A stretch of DNA of 9,800 bases from HGM05232 sp036661515 (GTDB lineage: Bacteria > Bacteroidota > Bacteroidia > Bacteroidales > Muribaculaceae), in NCBI GenBank assembly GCA_036661515.1, contig JAVWYO010000075.1, forward strand, positions 1 to 9,800, read 5' to 3'. A model generated the notes under the pieces. It was not told the DNA's origin and did no database searches. It saw only the letters and a list, made by a program, of their open reading frames with translations. A program made the translations under genes and the position numbers. Below, one piece after another: positions 1 to 6,114 of the stretch; positions within the stretch are counted from its first letter, which is position 1; every line of letters begins with the position of its first letter.

Positions 1-34
1 ACGTCTTCGACGTTCAGCTACGCGGTTGTTTGGT

Positions 35-77
35 AGCCCTACAATTACGTTCGCTTTGCTCACTCCATTATAGGGTT
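35..77 (-). repeat. Long stem-loop with conserved 21-base loop, left copy
   Basis: Read on the minus strand, CCCTATAAT (75-67) pairs with ATTGTAGGG (45-37), with a single G-U wobble. Two more outer pairs are possible. On the plus strand the wobble becomes a C-A mismatch, so the minus strand folds better. The enclosed loop (66-46) is 21 bases and contains GAGCAAAGCGAACG. The copy at 9681-9722 on the plus strand has a loop of the same length with 16 of 21 bases identical and a different stem that also pairs. This suggests a structured repeat family (REP-like element or RNA motif). The identity of the family is unknown to me. Confidence 0.6.
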
Positions 78-81
78 CCAT

Positions 82-100
82 TTCAGAACTGCGTTCTGAA
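82..100 (-). repeat. 8-bp perfect mini-hairpin
   Basis: TTCAGAAC-TGC-GTTCTGAA is a perfect 8-bp inverted repeat with a three-base loop, between the long stem-loop (35-77) and the GAA hairpin (104-120). It shares the triloop format of its neighbours. No run of T follows on either strand, so it is not an obvious intrinsic terminator. Confidence 0.55.
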
Positions 101-103
101 GTA

Positions 104-120
104 TAACGTCTTCGACGTTC
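104..120 (-). repeat. Mini-hairpin with GAA triloop
   Basis: The plus strand reads AACGTC-TTC-GACGTT (105-119), a perfect 6-bp inverted repeat. On the minus strand the loop is GAA. The same 15 bases, ACGTCTTCGACGTTC, occur at 1-15 and 106-120, so the long stem-loop at 35-77 is bracketed by two copies. The copy at 1-15 is cut by the window edge. Confidence 0.6.
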
Positions 121-268
121 TGTTTTGCTGTGGAGATGTGTGTTTCTAAGACCTTTTGTGTGCGGGTGTGGTGGAGTTGTTATCGGGTAGCTATGCTATG
201 GTGGTGTGTATTCAAAAACGAAGTGGAAAAAACATTTAGAGTTTAAAATGATTGAGACCTATTTTTTG

Positions 269-276
269 TACCTTTG
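269..276 (+). promoter_or_regulatory. Bacteroidota -7 element for hydrolase-murF operon
   Basis: TACCTTTG matches the TAnnTTTG consensus of the Bacteroidota primary sigma factor. It lies 22 bases before the ATG at 299, leaving a short leader. No TTG or TTTG sits at the usual distance of about 20 bases upstream, so the -33 half is weak or absent. Confidence 0.5.
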
Positions 277-298
277 TGACGAACTTTCAAAAATTCAG

Positions 299-1078
299 AT
301 GAATAAGAGACTTAAAATAAGAGGCGTAGATTTCAATTATACTGTCGAGGGTAGTGGCTCTGCTGTTGTGCTGATGCACGGGTGGGGTTGTAATCACACT
401 ACGTTGGCAAGCATTGAAAATAATCTTACAAAATATTTTACTGTATATAATGTAGATTTTCCAGGATTTGGTGAGAGTGGTGAGCCACAAGATATTTGGG
501 GAACCGAAGACTATACGGAACTCATAGAGGAGTGGATAAAAGCTGAAGGGATAGAAAATCCAATTTTGCTTGGGCATTCTTTTGGTGGGCGTGTGGGCAT
601 TATTTATGCGTCGCGAAATAGGGTTAAGAAACTTATTCTTGTTGATGCTGCTGGGGTGAAACCTAAGCGTACATTGAAATATTATTATAAGGTGTATTCT
701 TTCAAATTAATTAAGCGTTTATTACCTGTCTTTGTAGGAAAGCAAAAGGCATTGACGATGATTGATAAGTATAGGGCTAAAGCTGGGTCGAGCGATTACA
801 ATAGCAGTACTCAAAAGATGCGTAGCATTATGAGTCGCGTTGTTAATGAGGACTTGAAGGGTTATATGCCTAAGATTTCTTGTCCTACACTTCTGATATG
901 GGGCGCCTTAGATACTGCTACGCCTATTGGTGATGCAAAGATAATGGAACGGTTAATTCCTGATGCTGGATTGGTGTCATTTGAAGGAGTGGGGCATTAT
1001 AGTTTTCTTGAGAACCCATACGGATTTGATGCTGTGTTGAAGAGCTTTTTAGAAAAAGATATGACAAACAATAAATAG
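299..1078 (+). CDS. Alpha/beta fold hydrolase
   Basis: This 259-residue protein is a cytoplasmic-type alpha/beta hydrolase with no signal peptide. Visible landmarks are the oxyanion-hole segment HGWG (27-30), the nucleophile elbow GHSFGG with Ser94, a likely acid Asp205 in GALDTATP, and the catalytic His233 in GVGHYSF, in the expected order and spacing. A cap region of about 70 residues, rich in Lys, Arg and Tyr, lies between strands (about 120-190). I chose the ATG at 299 because the fold begins right after it and the -7 element lies just upstream; a longer GTG-initiated frame from 206 would span that promoter. The gene ends 4 bases before the MurF-type ligase, so the two are very likely co-transcribed. 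The substrate cannot be read from sequence. The neighbourhood suggests a role connected with cell-wall or envelope metabolism, but this is inference. Confidence 0.9.
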   Translation: MNKRLKIRGVDFNYTVEGSGSAVVLMHGWGCNHTTLASIENNLTKYFTVYNVDFPGFGESGEPQDIWGTEDYTELIEEWIKAEGIENPILLGHSFGGRVGIIYASRNRVKKLILVDAAGVKPKRTLKYYYKVYSFKLIKRLLPVFVGKQKALTMIDKYRAKAGSSDYNSSTQKMRSIMSRVVNEDLKGYMPKISCPTLLIWGALDTATPIGDAKIMERLIPDAGLVSFEGVGHYSFLENPYGFDAVLKSFLEKDMTNNK

Positions 1079-1082
1079 AATT

Positions 1083-2648
1083 ATGATAGAATTAGTACTT
1101 GCACTTATTGCATTGGTTTATGTTGCTATCGTGTTTAAACAGGATATGCAGATGATGCAACAAAACACTTATAGGAATGAACGATATATTGGTTGGCTAA
1201 AGTCGAGTAGCGATTTCATGTCGATAAATCGTCTTATAGATGTAGCGTTATTAATGTTGATGCTATCGAGTTTCTTTGCTTTTGAATGGGCTGCTATTAT
1301 GATTGGTGTGGTGCTAATAATTCAAATAGTTGTAGCCGTTAAGAAGAAATATAAAAAGCCTGTTGTGTTCACTAAACGTGTGTGGCGATTATATATAAGT
1401 AATATTGTTGCAACATTATTGTTACTGGGAAGTGTGTATCTTTTTAGCCAAAATATAAGAGCTACTATTGCCATTGAAATGTGCATTATCATATTTTCAT
1501 ATATAGTGACAATGGCTATTAATTATCTTTTAAAGCCCGTTGAAGCGCATATTAATAATTCGTATTATAAAGAAGCCCAACGCCTGCTTGCTCAAATGCC
1601 TGATATGAAAATCGTAGGTATTACCGGTAGTTATGGAAAGACAAGTACAAAGCATTATCTTAATCGGATTCTTAATGAAAAATATGATGTGTTGATGACT
1701 CCGGGAAGTTTTAATACACCAATGGGCGTGATACGTACCGTACGTGAGATGTTGAAGCCATATAACAATCTATTTATAGTTGAGATGGGAGCTAAAAATA
1801 TTGGCGACATTAAGGAACTTTGCGACCTTGTTCACCCAACTATTGGTATAATTACTGCTGTGGGAGAGCAACATCTTGAATCATTCAAATCTATTGAAAA
1901 CGTTCAGCGCACAAAATTTGAACTTGTTGATGCACTTCCAAGAGATGGCTTTGCAGTGGTTAATAATGATTTTCCTTATGTGGCAAATCGAGAAGTTACA
2001 AATGTTGCAGTAAAAAGATATGCTGTTACTGCCATTGATGGCGTTGATTATGTTGCTGAAAATATTCAATATTCAGCATCGGGGACGCAATTCACTGTTG
2101 TAGGAAATGGTCAAAGTATAGAATTAAATACAAAACTTGTAGGAGAGTGTAATATTTCTAATCTTATGGCCGCCGTAATCGTTGCTATGTATCTTGATGT
2201 TCCTGCCGAAAAAATAAAATATGCTGTAAGTAAAATTGAGCAAGTAGAGCATCGACTCAATCTAAAGCGAACACCGTCGGGAATAACAATCATTGATGAT
2301 GCTTATAATAGCAATCCCGATGGCTCAAAAATGGCTCTTGATGTGCTAAGTCGAATGAATACAGGCAAACGCATTGTGATAACTCCTGGAATGATAGAAC
2401 TTGGTGACAAGCAGGCTCATTATAATGAAATATTTGGAGAGCACATCGCCAAGACTTGCGATATTGCAATAGTTGTAGGACGATACAATCGTGAAGCAAT
2501 TCTTGCAGGCATAGCAAAAGGCAAGATGTCTCAAGAGTCAATCTATGTAGCCGACACCTTCAAAGAAGCGCAAGCCCACATGCTGGCAATTGCCACGCGT
2601 GGCGATACCGTCCTATACGAAAATGACCTCCCCGATACCTTTAAATAA
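1083..2648 (+). CDS. murF: Membrane-anchored MurF-type Mur ligase
   Basis: This 521-residue protein has an N-terminal membrane part of about 150 residues with roughly four hydrophobic segments (near 1-18, 51-87, 104-121 and 127-150), then a full Mur ligase. Landmarks are the ATP-binding loop GITGSYGKTST (179-189), TPGSFNTPMGV (206-216), EMGA (234-237), His264, the KxE motif with the likely carbamylated Lys278, the NISN segment (357-360), EHR (390-392), the MurF-type motif DDAYNSNPDG (405-414) and TPGMIELG (434-441). MurF joins D-Ala-D-Ala to the UDP-MurNAc-tripeptide, and the nearby ddl makes that dipeptide. E. coli MurF is soluble and shorter, about 450 residues; the membrane anchor marks a distinct variant, and a second soluble MurF may exist elsewhere in the genome. 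It follows the hydrolase by 4 bases. The C-terminus looks intact even though a probable insertion starts within 25 bases. Confidence 0.88.
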   Translation: MIELVLALIALVYVAIVFKQDMQMMQQNTYRNERYIGWLKSSSDFMSINRLIDVALLMLMLSSFFAFEWAAIMIGVVLIIQIVVAVKKKYKKPVVFTKRVWRLYISNIVATLLLLGSVYLFSQNIRATIAIEMCIIIFSYIVTMAINYLLKPVEAHINNSYYKEAQRLLAQMPDMKIVGITGSYGKTSTKHYLNRILNEKYDVLMTPGSFNTPMGVIRTVREMLKPYNNLFIVEMGAKNIGDIKELCDLVHPTIGIITAVGEQHLESFKSIENVQRTKFELVDALPRDGFAVVNNDFPYVANREVTNVAVKRYAVTAIDGVDYVAENIQYSASGTQFTVVGNGQSIELNTKLVGECNISNLMAAVIVAMYLDVPAEKIKYAVSKIEQVEHRLNLKRTPSGITIIDDAYNSNPDGSKMALDVLSRMNTGKRIVITPGMIELGDKQAHYNEIFGEHIAKTCDIAIVVGRYNREAILAGIAKGKMSQESIYVADTFKEAQAHMLAIATRGDTVLYENDLPDTFK

Positions 2649-2672
2649 TAAGATATTTGGTAAAATAATACG

Positions 2673-3335
2673 TTATGTATCCCTGCACATTTGGATTAAG
2701 TTATCAATCCAACTTTTAAATCGTGGGCATTCCTTCAATATAGAATTAATACCTACTTCCATTGCTATAAGATTTCCTTCAATTACTTTATCGTAATCTT
2801 TTTTGATGGCTAATATTCGCTTTGATGGAGCGCCATTTGGTGTAGTATTTATATCTTCGGGGTTTCTATACTGATTAATTATTTTATTTGTCTGACTGCT
2901 GATTATTTCATCATAAAAATATTCAAATCCATTATTATTCGAGAACAGCAAAGCCTCAAATTCATGTAATTGAATGTATGGAATGAATCGATTATCACCA
3001 ATCTTTTCTGAGATAGCATTTTCTAAAGCATTGACCTGACATATTCTTGAACCGAGTGACATACATTCAGAATATTTTGGTATACTTTTGGGTATTCTAA
3101 AGAAGTCGACAAATGTGGTGACAATAAAATCATTTTTAGGTGATTGATGTAATAACCCATTTATAGTATTTTCTAAATGCTTATAATTAACAAAACCACC
3201 TCGCCCTATTTTGCTTGTATTTATTAAAATCGGGACAACGTTATGTATATTGCTTGCTTGTAAATAAGGGGATAAAATTTCTTTTACAAATTCCTGTTCG
3301 GTTTGTCCCTCCACAATGATAAATAATCTTTTCAT
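2673..3335 (-). CDS. DUF4276 family protein, TOPRIM-like candidate
   Basis: This 220-residue protein carries the hallmarks of the DUF4276 family: the N-terminal motif VEGQTE (8-13), GRGGFVNY (44-51), TTFVDFF with Asp77 (73-79), RFIPYIQLHEFEALLF (116-131), APSKR (169-173) and CPRFKSWI (203-210). The start of the form hhhVEGxTE followed by an acidic motif resembles TOPRIM nuclease domains such as those of OLD and RloB proteins. That relation is my inference from the motifs. The ATG at 3335 overlaps the ATPase stop codon as TAATG and is preceded at 9 bases by a perfect AGGAGG (3350-3345). A longer frame from 3368 overlaps the ATPase and lacks this support. The partner ATPase is directly upstream, so the two products probably work together. 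Function is unproven; ATPase-coupled nucleic-acid cleavage in defence is the leading guess. Confidence 0.87.
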   Translation of the reverse strand: MKRLFIIVEGQTEQEFVKEILSPYLQASNIHNVVPILINTSKIGRGGFVNYKHLENTINGLLHQSPKNDFIVTTFVDFFRIPKSIPKYSECMSLGSRICQVNALENAISEKIGDNRFIPYIQLHEFEALLFSNNNGFEYFYDEIISSQTNKIINQYRNPEDINTTPNGAPSKRILAIKKDYDKVIEGNLIAMEVGINSILKECPRFKSWIDNLIQMCRDT

Positions 3336-4429
3336 TAAAGTTGTCCTCCTATAATATTTTTCTCCCATATATCGCTAAGTGAATATTCATAATTATTTAG
3401 CCAAACAGATAATGTTTCACTTGATAAATGTTTAAATACTGATTGATTGTTTTCTCTATCTACGACAATAATATCTTCAGCAGTAAAGCAATTAACTAAA
3501 TTTGTTGATTGGGTAGAAATTATTATTTGGCTTTTTTTGGAAGCTTTTTTTATTATTGCAGCAAATTTATTTATTGCGGCAGGGTGAAGCCCCAATTCTG
3601 GCTCGTCAATGATAATTACTTCGGGTAATTTAGATTGAAGGAGTAGTGTTGCAAGTGCGATAAAACGTAATGTCCCATCTGAAAAGCTATAACCACTAAG
3701 ATACATATCTGAATCTATTTCTTCCCACTCAAGGCTTATCTTGTTTGGGTTGATTGCATCGGGCTTTAAATTAAATCTTTTGAAATATGGTGCAATCGAT
3801 TTTATAACGCCTTCTATTAGTCTAAAAGCCTTTAAATCGGTCTGCTCTAATTTGTATAAATAAGATGCTAAATTAGCACCATTATCTCTTAAAAAGCTGT
3901 TATCACTTAATTCGCACATTCCTCTCATTGGGGAGGTCGAACTGGTGTCATGAAAGTGGTATATAGAGAAACTACTCAAATAATTCTTAATATAATTAGC
4001 TCTCTCTTGGTTACTATTTTTGAGGTTAGATTCTTCAACAGCCACATCCCAATTAGTCGTGTTCCACAAAGAATAATCTTTATTAGATATTTGTTTATTA
4101 TTGAAAAAGTCTCCTGTCTTTTCAATATAACCTTTGTTTGATTGTGTTGGCTTTAATTCAAAATAGAATGCATTAACATTATTAAAATCCATTAATCCAT
4201 ATATGTTAGCTGATATTTTTCGCCCATGATGCAGAAGGTTATCAATTCCTCCTTTATTAAGTGTGTAACTACCAAACCTTTGCTCATATATAGCTTTTGC
4301 AAGTTCAAAAAATGAAATAAAATTGCTTTTTCCAACTCCGTTTGAACCAATCAATACATTTAATCTATTTAGAGATAAATTCAACTCCTGTATAGATTTA
4401 TAATTTTTAATAATGACTTGTTCTATCAT
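3335..4429 (-). CDS. AAA/ABC-type ATPase paired with DUF4276
   Basis: This 364-residue protein belongs to the SMC/ABC-like AAA_21 predicted ATPases (COG4637 type). The N-terminus IIKNYKSIQELNL leads into the Walker A loop GSNGVGKS (28-35). An insert of about 200 residues follows, holding the lid region. Then come an ABC-signature-like FSDGTLR (249-255), Walker B VIIIDEPELGLHP (271-283) and STQS (305-308) at the switch position, where many relatives have THS. The C-terminus ends in WEKNIIGGQL, a tail common in ATPases encoded before DUF4276. All catalytic motifs are intact and the length is normal. The protein is cytoplasmic and likely forms an ATP-driven sensor or clamp with the DUF4276 product. 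Parts of the gene are distinctly AT-rich (line 4081-4140 is 14 GC of 60), unlike murF (line 2401-2460 is 26 of 60), which fits horizontal acquisition. Confidence 0.88.
   Translation of the reverse strand: MIEQVIIKNYKSIQELNLSLNRLNVLIGSNGVGKSNFISFFELAKAIYEQRFGSYTLNKGGIDNLLHHGRKISANIYGLMDFNNVNAFYFELKPTQSNKGYIEKTGDFFNNKQISNKDYSLWNTTNWDVAVEESNLKNSNQERANYIKNYLSSFSIYHFHDTSSTSPMRGMCELSDNSFLRDNGANLASYLYKLEQTDLKAFRLIEGVIKSIAPYFKRFNLKPDAINPNKISLEWEEIDSDMYLSGYSFSDGTLRFIALATLLLQSKLPEVIIIDEPELGLHPAAINKFAAIIKKASKKSQIIISTQSTNLVNCFTAEDIIVVDRENNQSVFKHLSSETLSVWLNNYEYSLSDIWEKNIIGGQL
3345..3350 (-). promoter_or_regulatory. Strong Shine-Dalgarno site for the DUF4276 gene
   Basis: AGGAGG on the minus strand lies inside the last codons of the ATPase gene, where it encodes Gly-Gly, and 9 bases before the DUF4276 ATG. 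It fixes that start and suggests translational coupling. The other starts in this window lack such a site, which is usual in Bacteroidota, so it stands out. Confidence 0.7.
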
Positions 4430-4503
4430 ATTTATTTTAATTAGTCTTTTTTAGGTAACAGTACCTGATGGTTTTCCCTATAATATTTCTACTTTGAAAT
4501 AAT

Positions 4504-4511
4504 CAAAAATA
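4504..4511 (-). promoter_or_regulatory. -7 element upstream of the ATPase gene
   Basis: On the minus strand TATTTTTG matches TAnnTTTG, about 75 bases before the ATPase start. A TTTG (4539-4536) lies 24 bases further upstream, a little farther than the usual spacing. The transcript leader would include the small inverted repeat at 4453-4466. Confidence 0.45.
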
Positions 4512-4642
4512 GGTCATATCTGATTTTATTTCTTACAAATCTACTATAAAAAAGCTAATTTACATACTCTTTTATAACCAAATCTTTTTACTTGAATTAT
4601 TTTTTAGCTTACCTATGTAAAAGTCATTAAATCAATTAAGTG

Positions 4643-4650
4643 CAAATATA
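4643..4650 (-). promoter_or_regulatory. Second, distal -7 element facing the ATPase gene
   Basis: On the minus strand TATATTTG fits TAnnTTTG, with TTG (4678-4676) 25 bases upstream. It would give a leader of about 200 bases for the ATPase mRNA. In DNA this AT-rich a chance match is possible. Confidence 0.3.
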
Positions 4651-4777
4651 AGATGCTTATTTTATAAATTAGTTGCAATAATTTGAGAATCAAGACTTTG
4701 TCGTTTGAGAGATATAATCGTAAATTTATCTTATTATATTATCATAATGAATAAGGGGGTGGTATTGATAAAAATTG

Positions 4778-4785
4778 TACTTTTG
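4778..4785 (+). promoter_or_regulatory. -7 element upstream of ddl
   Basis: TACTTTTG matches TAnnTTTG and lies about 70 bases before the ddl ATG. No TTG is at the standard distance upstream. It would let ddl be expressed on its own now that a minus-strand cassette separates it from murF. Confidence 0.4.
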
Positions 4786-4819
4786 CAATCAAATAACTTT
4801 TTTATAGGATATTGATTTG

Positions 4820-4858
4820 ATGATTTTAATATTAAAATATTACTATATAACGAAATGA
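4820..4858 (+). CDS. Possible 12-codon upstream reading frame overlapping ddl start
   Basis: An ATG at 4820 opens the frame MILILKYYYITK, whose TGA stop overlaps the ddl ATG as ATGA. It lies downstream of the -7 element at 4778-4785, so it would be on the ddl mRNA. It has no ribosome binding site, and its AT-only composition is also expected by chance. It could act as a coupling leader, but I regard this as tentative. Confidence 0.15.
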   Translation: MILILKYYYITK

Positions 4859-6036
4859 AAACTACTATTGGGGTGTTCTTCGGCGGTCGTTCGGTGGAAC
4901 ATGAAATATCGGTACTCTCGGCTTTACAGGGAATGCTTGCAATCAATAAGGAAAAATATGATGTAGTGCCAATTTATATCTCTAAGCAGGGAAAGTGGTA
5001 TAATGGCGATGCTCTTATGGAAGTCCGAAATTATAAAGATACTGCTGCTCTTATTGCTAAAGTTGATGAGGTGTATATGGTACCTGAATATGGCGATTAC
5101 AATCTATATAAGAAAAAGCGCTCTATGTTTGGTAGCGATATTGTTACTCATCTTGATGTGGTGATTCCTATCTTGCATGGAACAAATGGTGAAGATGGCA
5201 TCTTTGAAGGTGTACTTGAAACGATAGGTATCCCTTATGCTGGTTGCAACACGGTGTCGTCGGCTAATGGCATGGACAAAATTACGATGAAGATGATTAT
5301 GCAATGCTGTGATATTCCTGTGGTTGATTATGTGTGGACTACTGATAAGCAATGGTTTGCCGAACGTGAAAGTATTATAGCAAAAGTAGAGACTAAAATT
5401 GGCTATCCTGTAATTGTAAAGCCTGCAAATCTTGGGTCGAGTGTAGGTATTGGTAGAGCTACAAATAGGGAGGAACTCATAGCGAAGGTAGAAGATGCAG
5501 AGCAATATTCAACGCGTATTATTATCGAAGATATGGTTGAAGATTTGCAAGAGATAAATTGTGCTGTTCTTGGTGATGCTGATGAGCACATTTCTTCGGT
5601 GTGTGAGGAGCCAATAAAAAGTGGTGAGATACTTTCTTATGAAGATAAATACATGGGTGGTAGCAAAAGTGCAAAGGGGATGCAGGCTTCACAAAAACGT
5701 ATTCCAGCTGAGTTACCCGATGATGTCACTAAGCGTATCCAATTTCTTGCTGGTGAAACATTTCGTGTGCTTTCTTGTCATGGAGCAAGCCGTGTTGATG
5801 TGATTATTGATCGTAAGACAAGTAATGTATATGTCAATGAAATAAATACTATACCGGGTTCTCTTTCATTCTATCTTTGGGAAGCTACTGGTATTAGCTT
5901 TGAAAAGCTAATGGAGCGTCTTGTGGAGCTTGCTTTAAAGCGTAAGCGCGAACAAGGAATGAAGATTGTGTCATACGATCACAATATATTCAGTCTTGGG
6001 AAAGGCATAAAAGGTGGCAAAACGGGTATAAAATAA
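4855..6036 (+). CDS. ddl: D-alanine--D-alanine ligase
   Basis: This 393-residue ATP-grasp enzyme makes D-Ala-D-Ala in the cytoplasm for peptidoglycan. It is at the long end of the family. Landmarks are GGRSVEHEISVLSA (10-23), HGTNGEDG (108-115), the ATP-binding KPANLGSSVGIG (189-200), an omega-loop with the Lys265-Tyr266 pair typical of dipeptide ligases rather than D-lactate ligases, SRVD (312-315) and the metal-binding NEINTIPGSLSFYLW (328-342) with Glu329 and Asn331. The start is clear because the first beta strand begins at residue 2. A basic tail of about 30 residues rich in Gly and Lys extends past the usual fold. The gene is functionally tied to the MurF-type ligase at 1083-2648, from which it is separated by an opposite-strand cassette. 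Its last codons fall inside a perfect palindrome. Confidence 0.95.
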   Translation: MKTTIGVFFGGRSVEHEISVLSALQGMLAINKEKYDVVPIYISKQGKWYNGDALMEVRNYKDTAALIAKVDEVYMVPEYGDYNLYKKKRSMFGSDIVTHLDVVIPILHGTNGEDGIFEGVLETIGIPYAGCNTVSSANGMDKITMKMIMQCCDIPVVDYVWTTDKQWFAERESIIAKVETKIGYPVIVKPANLGSSVGIGRATNREELIAKVEDAEQYSTRIIIEDMVEDLQEINCAVLGDADEHISSVCEEPIKSGEILSYEDKYMGGSKSAKGMQASQKRIPAELPDDVTKRIQFLAGETFRVLSCHGASRVDVIIDRKTSNVYVNEINTIPGSLSFYLWEATGISFEKLMERLVELALKRKREQGMKIVSYDHNIFSLGKGIKGGKTGIK

Positions 6037-6050
6037 TATATTATTTTATA
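6027..6050. repeat. Perfect 24-base AT palindrome over the ddl stop
   Basis: The half TATAAAATAATA (6027-6038) is followed directly by its reverse complement (6039-6050). The palindrome includes the final codons and the TAA stop of ddl and abuts the hairpin at 6049-6106. It could add A- and T-tracts to that terminator on both strands. Confidence 0.75.
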
Positions 6051-6106
6051 CATGACATAGTAAAGGCGAGTCCCATTTCTGAGGCTCGCCTTTGCTATGT
6101 CATGTA
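6049..6106. terminator. Long bidirectional terminator hairpin between convergent genes
   Basis: TACATGACATAG (6049-6060) pairs with CTATGTCATGTA (6095-6106), then T6061 opposes G6094 as a wobble, then AAAGGCGAG (6062-6070) pairs with CTCGCCTTT (6085-6093) around a 14-base loop. This makes a stem of about 22 bp. The GC-rich core with an A-run before and T-run after is terminator-like on both strands. It lies between the ends of ddl (plus) and the lipoprotein (minus), the right place for a shared terminator. The outer 12 bp are more than a terminator needs. Confidence 0.8.
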
Positions 6107-6114
6107 ATTATTGA

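Larger units (their letters stand above)
1..298. other. Gene-free left end with hairpin cluster and GT-rich stretch
   Basis: No convincing coding sequence is present before the hydrolase at 299. Positions 1-120 are packed with short inverted repeats, listed separately. Positions 121-210 are strongly G/T-rich on the plus strand (A/C-rich on the minus strand) and hold one more mini-hairpin, TAGC-TAT-GCTA at 188-198. An open frame runs into the hydrolase from a GTG at 206, but it spans the -7 element at 269-276 and its extra residues do not resemble a hydrolase, so I treat 206-298 as non-coding. Confidence 0.6.
4430..4854. other. AT-rich divergent spacer between ATPase and ddl
   Basis: This 425-base stretch holds no gene I can support. 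It contains two minus-strand -7-like elements facing the ATPase, one plus-strand -7-like element facing ddl, a 5-bp inverted repeat AGGTA-ACAG-TACCT (4453-4466) in the presumed ATPase leader, and a 14-base palindrome TTTTAATATTAAAA (4824-4837) just before ddl. One end of the putative inserted cassette probably lies inside it, but no clear terminal or target repeats are visible. Confidence 0.6.

Noticed and set aside
1..120. CRISPR-like repeats at the left edge
   Set aside because: The repeats are palindromic mini-hairpins of differing sequence without regular spacers.
206..298. GTG-initiated N-terminal extension of the hydrolase
   Set aside because: It spans the -7 element and adds 31 residues with no hydrolase character; the ATG at 299 begins the fold.
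3336..3368. Longer start for the DUF4276 protein at 3368
   Set aside because: The family begins right at MKRLFIIVEG; the ATG at 3335 has a perfect Shine-Dalgarno site and overlaps the ATPase stop.
2645..4737. 11-base inverted match ATAATAAGATA (2645-2655) / TATCTTATTAT (4727-4737) as terminal repeats of the ATPase-DUF4276 cassette
   Set aside because: The match is AT-only apart from one base, does not extend, and is within chance expectation for this composition.
5104..5505. 133-codon minus-strand frame inside ddl
   Set aside because: It is antisense to a strongly supported enzyme gene and has no recognisable motif.
4855..6036. Vancomycin-resistance type D-Ala-D-Lac ligase
   Set aside because: The omega-loop has Lys-Tyr as in dipeptide ligases, and no vanH or vanX neighbours are present.
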